A DNA stretch of 64,000 nucleotides, taken from the NCBI RefSeq assembly GCF_015207035.1, contig NZ_JADEXQ010000007.1:42688-106687 (forward strand), read 5' to 3'. This document shows positions 56,258 through 64,000 of the stretch, piece after piece. Positions within the stretch are counted from its first letter, which is position 1. Each line of letters opens with the position of its first letter. A program made the position numbers and the translations under genes. This stretch comes from Romeriopsis navalis LEGE 11480. GTDB taxonomy: Bacteria; Cyanobacteriota; Cyanobacteriia; Leptolyngbyales; Leptolyngbyaceae. The notes beneath the pieces are model-generated. The model saw only the letters and a program-made list of their open reading frames with translations, ran no database searches and was not told the DNA's origin.

Positions 56258-57223
56258 ATGTTAGCGGATTTGGCGATACGCTTGCGCCAGTCGATCGGGA
56301 TGGAGCAAAAGCAAGATATCCAGACGATCGCGCGTAAGTTGGCGAAGTTGAATCTTGCCCCAGCGGCGTCATCGATTTTGTTAGGTGATGATTGTGCGGC
56401 GATTCCGGACCGGGATGGCTACCTGCTGTTCGCAGCGGAAGGCATGTGGCCAACCTTAGTGGCGAATGATCCGTGGTTTGCCGGTTGGTGTAGTGTGCTG
56501 GTGAATGTCAGTGATATTTATGCCATGGGTGGCCGTCCGATCGCCGTTGTGGATGCGCTATGGACTGAGTCAACGGTGCAAGCCGAATTACTATGGCAGG
56601 GGATGATTACGGCATCGCAACGGTTTAACGTCCCGATCGTCGGTGGGCATACGAATTGTCATAGTGATTACCAAGCCTTGTCTGTCTCTATCCTCGGGCG
56701 AGCCAATCAACTGATTACCAGTTTTAACGCGCAAACCGGCGATACTTTATTGCTGTTAACGGACTTTAATGGTCAGCCCTATGGCTTATATCCCTGCTGG
56801 GATGCGGCCACTCAAGTTAAATCCGCGATCTTGCGAGAGAAGCTGGAGCTATTGCCGCAGTTAGCGGAAATGCAGCTCTGTGATGCGGGCAAGGATGTCA
56901 GTATGGGTGGCATAATCGGGACCGCCTTAATGTTGTTAGAAACCTCTGGCTGTGGTGCGATGATTGATTTAGACGCCATACCAGTACCGCCGGTATTGTC
57001 CTTAGAACAATGGTTATTGAGTTTTCCCAGTTATGGTTTCTTGTTGAGTGTGCGACCGTCTCAGGTTGAGCGAATTCAGCAGTTAGCGCAGCCGTTAGAT
57101 TTAGTCTGCGCCCCGATCGGTCAAGTAACCGCTGACTCGCAGTTAAGTCTGAAACAAGGCGATGACAGTTTGTGTTTCTGGGATATTGCCCAAGATGCAC
57201 TAACGGGGTTTGCGGGCGTGTGA
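56258..57223 (+). CDS. Sll0787 family AIR-synthase/PurM-like protein
   Basis: A 321-residue protein with the PurM/ThiL fold hints ILLGDDCAAIPDRDGYLL, VNVSDIYAMGGRP and VGGHTNCHSDYQALSVSILG, suggesting nucleotide and metal binding. It corresponds to the C-terminal half of MSMEG_0567. The start ATG is immediately after the previous stop, so it is coupled. Its final TGA overlaps the next ATG (TGATG). Confidence 0.9.
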   Translation: MLADLAIRLRQSIGMEQKQDIQTIARKLAKLNLAPAASSILLGDDCAAIPDRDGYLLFAAEGMWPTLVANDPWFAGWCSVLVNVSDIYAMGGRPIAVVDALWTESTVQAELLWQGMITASQRFNVPIVGGHTNCHSDYQALSVSILGRANQLITSFNAQTGDTLLLLTDFNGQPYGLYPCWDAATQVKSAILREKLELLPQLAEMQLCDAGKDVSMGGIIGTALMLLETSGCGAMIDLDAIPVPPVLSLEQWLLSFPSYGFLLSVRPSQVERIQQLAQPLDLVCAPIGQVTADSQLSLKQGDDSLCFWDIAQDALTGFAGV

Positions 57224-58368
57224 TGTTGCGAATTGCCTTGCTCACTTATTCGACCAAGCCCAGGGGCAGCGTCGTCCATACTTGGGAACTCGCGACTGCG
57301 CTGGCGGATTTGGGACATACGGTTTGTGTTTATGCCTTGGATAAGGATGGCCTGGGGTTTGAACGATCGGCGAATTTTGAAGTTCAACTCGTTGCCGCAA
57401 AACCGGCTCCGACTTCGCTTGATGACTTGATCAAGCAGCGAATTCAGGAGTTTGTGGACGCTTTAAGCCAGGAGTTGGCGCAGTATGATATTTACCATTC
57501 TCAGGATTGTATTGGGGCGAATGCCCTAGTCAAATTACGCCAGCAGAAAAAGCTTCAGCATGTCGTCCGAACTGTACATCACATTGAAGATTACCAAAGT
57601 ATATATCTGCGAGAATGCCAGGATAAATCAATTCGATTACCAGATCTATGTCTGTGCGTCAGCGATCGATGGCAGGTGGCGCTGCAAAAGGAATATCAAA
57701 TCATTGCCCCACGGGTGATTAATGGGGTCAATGTAAATCGCTTCTCCCCTGAGCGATCGGGTCAGGAAACCAGACTTAAACGAATCTATGGCATCAACGG
57801 CAATCCCGTTTATTTAACCGTGGGTGGCATTGAACCGCGCAAGAACTCACTCAATTTACTGCGGGCTTTTGCCCAAGTTCGAGCCCAACAGCCGGTGGCC
57901 CAATTGGTCATTGTCGGTGGCGCAACATTGTTTGATTATCAAGACTATCGCGATCGGTTTTTCCAGTTAGCCAAGCAGTTAGGTATCGAAGTTGGCCAAT
58001 CATTGATTTTGCCTGGTGTCGTTTCCGATGCCGATTTACCGGCAATGTATCGTTGCGGTGATGTATTTTGTTTTCCCTCCTTGAAAGAAGGGTGGGGTTT
58101 AGTGGTGATGGAAGCGATCGCCGCTGGGTTGCCAATTGTGTTGTCTGATCAATCGCCGTTTACGGAATTTATGGGTGTCGATCAAGCCTGTTGGGTTGAT
58201 CCGCAGTTGCCAAGTTCGATCGCCCGCGGCATGTTAAAGCTCACCCATGACCAGTTGCGAATTAACTTAGTGGCGAAGAGTCGGGCAATTTTGCCGAATT
58301 ATTCCTGGCCGCATTCAGCCCAACTGCATGTGGCGCACTATCGCCAGCTAATCGCGGCCGCTGGATGA
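57223..58368 (+). CDS. MSMEG_0565 family glycosyltransferase
   Basis: A 381-residue GT4-type GT-B enzyme, with RIALLTYSTKPRGSVVHTWELATAL at the N-terminus and the donor motif FCFPSLKEGWGLVVMEAIAAG with the E-x7-E pair. It is last in the Nit1 operon. Start ATG 57223 overlaps the preceding stop (TGATG) and matches the family start; the upstream frame at 57172 is inside the previous gene. The acceptor is unknown. Confidence 0.92.
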   Translation: MLRIALLTYSTKPRGSVVHTWELATALADLGHTVCVYALDKDGLGFERSANFEVQLVAAKPAPTSLDDLIKQRIQEFVDALSQELAQYDIYHSQDCIGANALVKLRQQKKLQHVVRTVHHIEDYQSIYLRECQDKSIRLPDLCLCVSDRWQVALQKEYQIIAPRVINGVNVNRFSPERSGQETRLKRIYGINGNPVYLTVGGIEPRKNSLNLLRAFAQVRAQQPVAQLVIVGGATLFDYQDYRDRFFQLAKQLGIEVGQSLILPGVVSDADLPAMYRCGDVFCFPSLKEGWGLVVMEAIAAGLPIVLSDQSPFTEFMGVDQACWVDPQLPSSIARGMLKLTHDQLRINLVAKSRAILPNYSWPHSAQLHVAHYRQLIAAAG

Positions 58369-58718
58369 GGTTGTGTAAACTTTGATTAAATTACCTGAAA
58401 TTCTGTGAAATGTGACTTTCAACTGGTTTACGGCGAGTTCTGACCCATTCTGGTGGTCATTTTAGGGTGAATCCGATGAAATAGCGGTTCTAATCTGAGG
58501 ATTAAATAACCACTTTGCTATACTGCCCCTCATTAACCAGTGTTCATTCAACCTTGCCGCCCCAGGCTCGACTCGCAAGTTGAAGTATTTGCTGCAATTT
58601 GTTGCGTTGGGGCAAATGCCCGATCACGCTGCTTGATCGTAATGATTGCTAATGGTTTGCTTTCGGTATTCGCGTTGGATGGTCAATCAACATCAAATTC
58701 GCTAACTGATTCTGATTC
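58369..58718. other. Intergenic region, no gene seen
   Basis: About 350 bases before the hybrid kinase. A TATACT at 58519-58524 could be a -10 element for it. No terminator is obvious for the Nit1 operon. Confidence 0.4.
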
Positions 58719-61700
58719 ATGACTCATCCTACGCCAGTTGAATTGGGCCGGGCGATCGCGCGTAATCCGCTGCTTGTGTCGCCGGATGCGGCCGTGATCG
58801 ATGTAATTGACCAAATGCATACGATCCGCGCAGCCGGAATGCAGCGACAATTGGGGAATACGTTAGATAGCATCGCTGTGCCCGTTGACGCAACGGCGGT
58901 GGTGGTGGAGCATCATCTGGTGATTGGGCTGCTCACTGAGCAAGATATTTTGCGACTTGCGGCGCAGCAGCTGGATTTAACCCACTTAACGATGCGGACA
59001 GTGATGACGCATCCCGTCATTACTTTGCCGGAGCCGGCTCTGGTTGACGTGTCGGCGGTCATGCAGTTGCTACAGCAGCATCAGATTCATCATTTGCCCT
59101 TGGTTGATCGCCAAAATCGGGTCACGGGACTGATTACCTATGAGCGGCTGTGTCAATTGGCGATTAATCAGCAATTGTGGCAATCGCAGCAGCAACTCCA
59201 AATCCAGCTGGATGCCCGAATTCAGGCGGAGACGTCACAGCAAGCCAGTGAACAGCGATATGCAGACTTTCTGACGGTGGCACCAGTGGGAATTTTCCAC
59301 ACTGATACCATGGGAAAATGTCTCTACGTTAACGAACGTTGGTGTGAAATTGCTGGATTGACGCTTACGGAGGCGCTGGGTGACGGCTGGTTAAACGGTT
59401 TGCATCCAGCGGATCGGGCACTGATTGGGGCCGAGTGGAATATCGCAGCTCAGGAAAATCAACCCTTTCAATTGGAGTACCGCTTCCAACGTGCGGATGC
59501 TTGCGTGACCTGGGTTTACGGTCAGGCGGTGGCGGAGTATTCTCCCCATGGTGAACTGTTGGGCTACGTTGGTACGATCACCGATATCACCGATCGTAAG
59601 CAATCCGAAATCACTCTACAAAATCTGGTGGCGGGAACCGCGGCCACCACTGGCCAAGATTTTTTCCCAGTATTGGTGGAGCATATTGCGACGGCTGTGG
59701 ATGTGTCTTATGTCTTAGTTTCGGAATTGTTGGATGAGACATTGCACGTCATGGCTTACTGGGCGGATGGCAAATTGCAACCAACATTTTCCTTTCCCTT
59801 GTCGGGAACGCCTTGTGAGCAGGTTTTACAGAATGCTGAATGTTATATTGACGACTGCGTGCAATCGCAGTTTCCGGAGGATTTAGATTTAGTTGAAATG
59901 TCGGCTCAGAGCTATCTTGGCGTGGCGCTATATGATCTGCTTGGCCAGCCGATCGGTAATCTGTGCATTTTGGATAAGCGGCCTTTGCGTGATGTCCAGC
60001 GGGCCAAACAAATTCTCCAGGTGTTTGCAGCGCGGGCGGGTGTAGAACTTGAGCGTCAACGGGCCAGCATTGCGCTGAAAAATCGGAATAAGGACTTAGA
60101 AACGGCGGTTCAGGACCGGACGAAAGCCTTGAAGTTGACGCAGTCAGCCGTGGACTTAGCGGATGATGCGATTTATATGGTGCGGATGGATGGGAGTTTG
60201 TCCTATGTGAATCAATCGGCTTGTAAGATGTTGGGCTACAGCCAGGATGAGCTTTTGAGTCTTTCGGTGCAGGATATTGACCTATATCGGCCATTGGATG
60301 ATTTCTCAGAGCAATGGCAGTCCAATTGCCAGGAACGTAGTTGGCCCCCGTTTGAGACCCAGCATCGCGCGAAGGATGGGACGATCCATACCGTCGAAGT
60401 TAGCGTCAATTACTTTGAACAGGATGGGCAAACCTATAATATTGTCTTTGTTCGAGATATTTGTGATCGTAAAGAAGCGGCCCAGAAGATCCAGCAACAA
60501 GCCGAGTATGAACGGTTGTTGCGCGAGATCTCCCAACGCATTCGCCAATCTTTGGATCTGCAAACGATCTTTGATACAGCTTGTCAGGAAATTCGCCAAG
60601 TGTTGCAGGCGGACCGCGTCGGAATTTTCCGACTTGAACCAAATTCACCGGTTGATACGGGGGAATTTGTGGCGGAAGCGGTAGTCGAATCTGCTGTCTC
60701 CCTGCTATCTCAGTCCTTTTCTGTAGATGACTTAGTGAGTTTTGATGCTCCCTTCGATCGTCAAGCGCCGTTTTGGGTTGAGACGAATCTGAATTGGGTA
60801 CAGTTGCCGGCGCGGTTGACGCAGCATTTAGCACGATGGCAGATTCGAGCAAATTTAGTCATGCCGCTACTGTATAAGGACGAGCTGTGGGGTTTGCTCG
60901 TTGTCCATCAATGCTATGAATCACGCCACTGGCACCAAACTGAAATTGATTTGACCCAACAATTAGCGAATCAACTGGCCATTGCAATTCAACAAGCGGA
61001 ATTAGTGCAACAGCTTCAGCAAGAACTCAGTGAACGTCAACAGACACAGCAGCAACTAACCGAGCGGAATCAGCAACTAGCACAGTCGAATGACGAACTG
61101 GCCTATGCGACTCGACTCAAAAGTGAATTTCTGGCGACCATGAGTCATGAGCTGCGGACCCCGCTGAATGCGGTTCTAGGTTTGGCTGAAGCCTTACAAG
61201 ATCAGATTTTCGGTGAACTGAACCCGAAGCAAATTAAGGCATTGACCACGATCGAACGGAGTGGGGTGCACTTACTATCACTGATTAACGACATCCTTGA
61301 TGTGGCCAAAATTGAGGCCGGTCGAGTCAAACTCCAACGGAGTATGGTGACAGTTGAGTCTGTCTGTCGGTCGAGTTTAGCCTTTATTCGACAGCAAGCC
61401 TTGAGAAAGGAGATTCGATTAGGGCTAAAGCTGCCACCTGAATCAATTGTTCTGAACGTGGATGAGCGGCGGATTTCCCAAGCGCTAATTAACCTATTGA
61501 GTAATGCGGTCAAGTTCACGCCAGAGCAGGGGGCGATTGCGCTGGAAGTGACTTTGCCCGAGGTATCTCCCGACCACAATGTGGCTAACTCAAAGTTTGT
61601 AGAAATTGCTGTGAGTGATACGGGAATTGGGATTGCCCCGGAGTATATGCCCCAACTATTCAAGCCATTTGTCCAAATCGATAGTGCGCTCAACCGGAAA

Positions 61701-62270
61701 TACGAAGGGACGGGGCTGGGCCTCGCGTTGGTCAAGCAACTGGTCGAATTACATGGTGGTGCGGTCAGGGTCAGCAGTGAAATGGATGTGGGCAGTCGTT
61801 TTACGATCGAATTGCCCTATAGCAAGATTGTGCCGCAGCCGGATATTGCGACAAGCCGGGTGCGATCGTCGGTGATTGAACCACCGTGCTCAAGGATTAC
61901 CAAACTTCAGCCGCGCATTTTGTTGGCAGAAGATAATGCCTCAAATGTTAGTGTGATCGCCGATTATCTGAGCGCCGCTGGTTGCCAGCTGCAAATTGCC
62001 CACAACGGCCAAATTGCGATTGACTTGGCCCAAGCCGAAACGCCCGATGTCATTCTTATGGATATTCAAATGCCTGTGGTCGATGGCCTAGAAGCGATGC
62101 AGAAGATGCGACGCGATCCGAATTTAGTGAACGTGCCGATTATTGCGCTTACGGCTTTGGCGATGCCTGGCGATCGAGAACGTTGTTTTATGGCTGGGGC
62201 TACCGATTATCTCAGTAAACCCGTTAGGCTTAAGCAGATGGTAGAGACGATTGAACGATATTTAGCTTGA
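58719..62270 (+). CDS. Hybrid sensor histidine kinase (CBS-CBS-PAS-GAF-PAS-GAF-HisKA-HATPase-REC)
   Basis: An 1183-residue soluble hybrid kinase. In order: a CBS pair (about 10-150), PAS (187-300), GAF (305-455), PAS (475-590), GAF (605-780), HisKA with His810 (SHELRTPL), a full ATPase domain (about 910-1040; INLLSNAVKFT, DTGIGIA, GTGLGLALVKQ) and a receiver domain with phospho-acceptor Asp1115 (LMDIQMPV). CBS domains often bind adenine nucleotides, so it may combine energy and GAF/PAS signals. It lies downstream of the Nit1 operon and upstream of another kinase, without a separate response regulator. Confidence 0.93.
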   Translation: MTHPTPVELGRAIARNPLLVSPDAAVIDVIDQMHTIRAAGMQRQLGNTLDSIAVPVDATAVVVEHHLVIGLLTEQDILRLAAQQLDLTHLTMRTVMTHPVITLPEPALVDVSAVMQLLQQHQIHHLPLVDRQNRVTGLITYERLCQLAINQQLWQSQQQLQIQLDARIQAETSQQASEQRYADFLTVAPVGIFHTDTMGKCLYVNERWCEIAGLTLTEALGDGWLNGLHPADRALIGAEWNIAAQENQPFQLEYRFQRADACVTWVYGQAVAEYSPHGELLGYVGTITDITDRKQSEITLQNLVAGTAATTGQDFFPVLVEHIATAVDVSYVLVSELLDETLHVMAYWADGKLQPTFSFPLSGTPCEQVLQNAECYIDDCVQSQFPEDLDLVEMSAQSYLGVALYDLLGQPIGNLCILDKRPLRDVQRAKQILQVFAARAGVELERQRASIALKNRNKDLETAVQDRTKALKLTQSAVDLADDAIYMVRMDGSLSYVNQSACKMLGYSQDELLSLSVQDIDLYRPLDDFSEQWQSNCQERSWPPFETQHRAKDGTIHTVEVSVNYFEQDGQTYNIVFVRDICDRKEAAQKIQQQAEYERLLREISQRIRQSLDLQTIFDTACQEIRQVLQADRVGIFRLEPNSPVDTGEFVAEAVVESAVSLLSQSFSVDDLVSFDAPFDRQAPFWVETNLNWVQLPARLTQHLARWQIRANLVMPLLYKDELWGLLVVHQCYESRHWHQTEIDLTQQLANQLAIAIQQAELVQQLQQELSERQQTQQQLTERNQQLAQSNDELAYATRLKSEFLATMSHELRTPLNAVLGLAEALQDQIFGELNPKQIKALTTIERSGVHLLSLINDILDVAKIEAGRVKLQRSMVTVESVCRSSLAFIRQQALRKEIRLGLKLPPESIVLNVDERRISQALINLLSNAVKFTPEQGAIALEVTLPEVSPDHNVANSKFVEIAVSDTGIGIAPEYMPQLFKPFVQIDSALNRKYEGTGLGLALVKQLVELHGGAVRVSSEMDVGSRFTIELPYSKIVPQPDIATSRVRSSVIEPPCSRITKLQPRILLAEDNASNVSVIADYLSAAGCQLQIAHNGQIAIDLAQAETPDVILMDIQMPVVDGLEAMQKMRRDPNLVNVPIIALTALAMPGDRERCFMAGATDYLSKPVRLKQMVETIERYLA

Positions 62271-62428
62271 TTAATTCGATTCCGTTAGAGGGTTTTGAGC
62301 CTGCGATCGAATGGAGAAGAAATCGGGAAGAACGATCATATTTTCGGTATTTTGTTGGCGGTTGTGTTCCGATCAAGGATAAGATCGAAGCTATTTAACG
62401 ATGGTTAAGTTCTTGGAGTGATTGCGCG

Positions 62429-64000
62429 ATGTTTCGACGGCAAAAACGCTTACTGAAAGGTGATGCCGCTAAGCATATGCGCCATATTTTATCTTGTGTT
62501 CGTCGGCCAATTAAGTATTTGATTCTACCGATTCAGTGCTTGTTAATTTGCGGGTCGACGGCTCAGGTGGTGATAGCCAGCGATAATGTGTTGGTTATCC
62601 ATTCTTATCATCCAGCACTTTCCTGGACTAAGCAAGGAAAAGCGGGTATCGAACAAGGGTTTCAGGCCAGTCGCCGTGATATTCGGGTTTTTCATGAGTT
62701 TTTGGATGCGAAGCGCTACCCACAGGTTGAGCATCGCAGTGAGTTTTTGGATTATCTGCGTAAGAAATATGCCAATACCGCGATCGATGTCTTGATGGTG
62801 GGTGATGACCCCGGTTTAGATCTCATGTTGGAGCGGCGGCAGTCTTTCCTGCCCCAAGTCCCTTTAGTTTATTTCGGCATTAATCATGTGCGAACGGCGC
62901 TTATCCAACGTCCAGGGATAACTGGCGTGTTTGAGACACACAGCGCAGAAGCCACAATCATTGAGGCCGTGCGTCAAACGCAAAGTGAAGGTGTTCTAAT
63001 TATCAATGATTCGACGTCCACGGGCATTGCCAATCGCCAAAGGCTTGTGCGTCTTCCCAGCCTGCCGAATGCTCCCAAGCAGATTATCCATCTGACGGAC
63101 TTAGTCGATAAAGATATTCAGAAAACGATTGGGCAATATCCGGCGCATTGGCCTGTGATGATTGCGGGACAGTTACGTCAGGATCATCCGAATGGCCCAC
63201 TAATTGCATTTGAACAGGAAACTCAACTTCTACGCCGATATATCTCTAACCCCATCTATGTCGATAGTAGTGTTCGCATCGGGCGGGGGGCGGTGGGCGG
63301 TAAAATCCTCGATGGCAAGCATCATGCGCAACAAGCCGTGGCGTTGGTGGAGCAGATTCTCGCAGGTAAACCGATTGACCAAATTAAACCGATCTTAGAA
63401 TCTGAAAATCGATGGATCTTTGATGAACGCTTTTTGAAACAAGCGGGGCTTAATCTGAATGATCTGCCTCTAGGGAGCCAGATCATTCATCAGGAACGGA
63501 CTTGGATCGAGGAAAATCGCAATTTTCTGCTGAGCCTCATGGGCTTATTTATCGCTGGCGGGGCCACAATTTTCTTCCTTGGCACCACTGTTAAGCGCCA
63601 ATGGCAGGCGGAGAAGCGACTGCGGCAAAACCAAGCACAGTTAAAACTTGCCCAGCAGACCTTAGAAAAGCGAGTGGCGCAAAGAACGGCAGAACTGGCA
63701 GTTGAGAAGGAAAAGGCGGAGATTGCTAACTTGGCAAAAAGTGAGTTTTTAGCCAATATGAGTCATGAACTACGGACCCCGTTGAATGCCATTTTAGGTC
63801 TGGCCGAAGGGCTCCAGGAGCAAGTTTTCGGGGGCATAAATGAACGTCAGTGCAAATCTTTGCGGACGATCGAAAGTAGCGGTGAACATTTGCTTGAGTT
63901 AATCAACGATATTTTGGATTTGTCGAAAATTGAAGCGGGACAAATTGAATTAGACTTAGCCCCAACAACGGTGGACAGTCTATTCAAAGGGGGTTTGACG
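62429..64000 (+). CDS. Membrane sensor histidine kinase with periplasmic binding-protein-like sensor (3' end outside window)
   Basis: The first 524 residues are present; the frame is open at the right edge. An N-terminal signal-anchor ([21 protein letters not shown]) is followed by an ABC_sub_bind-like periplasmic domain ([24 protein letters not shown]). A membrane helix (about 366-386, [20 protein letters not shown]) and a coiled coil follow. HisKA has His446 in [12 protein letters not shown]. The start ATG 62429 follows a GGAG ribosome site at 62415-62418. It would sense a periplasmic ligand. The ATPase and any receiver domain lie outside. Confidence 0.9.
   Translation, partial: MFRRQKRLLKGDAAKHMRHILSCVRRPIKYLILPIQCLLICGSTAQVVIASDNVLVIHSYHPALSWTKQGKAGIEQGFQASRRDIRVFHEFLDAKRYPQVEHRSEFLDYLRKKYANTAIDVLMVGDDPGLDLMLERRQSFLPQVPLVYFGINHVRTALIQRPGITGVFETHSAEATIIEAVRQTQSEGVLIINDSTSTGIANRQRLVRLPSLPNAPKQIIHLTDLVDKDIQKTIGQYPAHWPVMIAGQLRQDHPNGPLIAFEQETQLLRRYISNPIYVDSSVRIGRGAVGGKILDGKHHAQQAVALVEQILAGKPIDQIKPILESENRWIFDERFLKQAGLNLNDLPLGSQIIHQERTWIEENRNFLLSLMGLFIAGGATIFFLGTTVKRQWQAEKRLRQNQAQLKLAQQTLEKRVAQRTAELAVEKEKAEIANLAKSEFLANMSHELRTPLNAILGLAEGLQEQVFGGINERQCKSLRTIESSGEHLLELINDILDLSKIEAGQIELDLAPTTVDSLFKGGLT

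Overview
The window is chromosomal DNA of a cyanobacterium. The evidence is the frequent HIP1 palindrome GCGATCGC (for example 3287-3294), GAF-LuxR regulators and hybrid histidine kinases of cyanobacterial type, a split KtrA/KtrB potassium system, an eboA-F operon, and an NtcA-type nitrogen-control promoter. The genus cannot be fixed from the sequence alone. I see no insertion sequence, prophage, CRISPR array, tRNA or rRNA.

Region 1 (1-16049) is a housekeeping mosaic. It holds ribBA (cut by the left edge), argC, lgt, a PAS histidine kinase, rlmN, a small zinc-ribbon protein, a DUF4230 protein, clpS, a GAF histidine kinase whose phospho-acceptor histidine is a tyrosine, a small unknown protein, a DNA photolyase, a NUDIX hydrolase, folK and a cysteine desulfurase.

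Region 2 (16400-32850) is a Wzx/Wzy-type exopolysaccharide locus. A leftward block from about 28.5 kb encodes the initiating sugar-phosphate transferase, the Wzc-like chain-length protein and tyrosine kinase, the Wza-like exporter, the Wzx flippase, two GT4 glycosyltransferases and the Wzy polymerase. A rightward block encodes an NDP-sugar epimerase, a GT4 enzyme and a WecG/TagA enzyme. A non-coding stretch of about 1 kb separates the two blocks. A GT-C membrane protein lies at the left flank.

Region 3 (32904-39022) is housekeeping again: a secreted matrixin-like metalloprotease, secG, gpmI, the ktrB-ktrA potassium transporter and a LOG-family phosphoribohydrolase.

Region 4 (39340-46436) is a complete six-gene eboABCDEF operon. 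HU follows it, with a strong terminator.

Region 5 (47213-58368) is a complete Nit1-type (MSMEG_0565-0572 / Sll0783-Sll0787) nitrogen-starvation locus. It comprises the MSMEG_0570 protein, a GAF-LuxR regulator, the MSMEG_0569 flavoprotein (leftward), and a rightward operon of the MSMEG_0572 protein, nitrilase, radical SAM protein, GNAT protein, PurM-like protein and glycosyltransferase. Two near-identical NtcA boxes lie in it. One (52689-52702) is followed after exactly 22 bases by a TAN3T -10 element. Inside the locus sits an unexpected NACHT NTPase with a long membrane-spanning glycine-repeat region, the best candidate here for an undescribed system.

Region 6 (58719-64000) holds two large sensor kinases: a CBS-PAS-GAF-PAS-GAF hybrid kinase, and a membrane kinase with a periplasmic binding-protein-like sensor that runs off the right edge.
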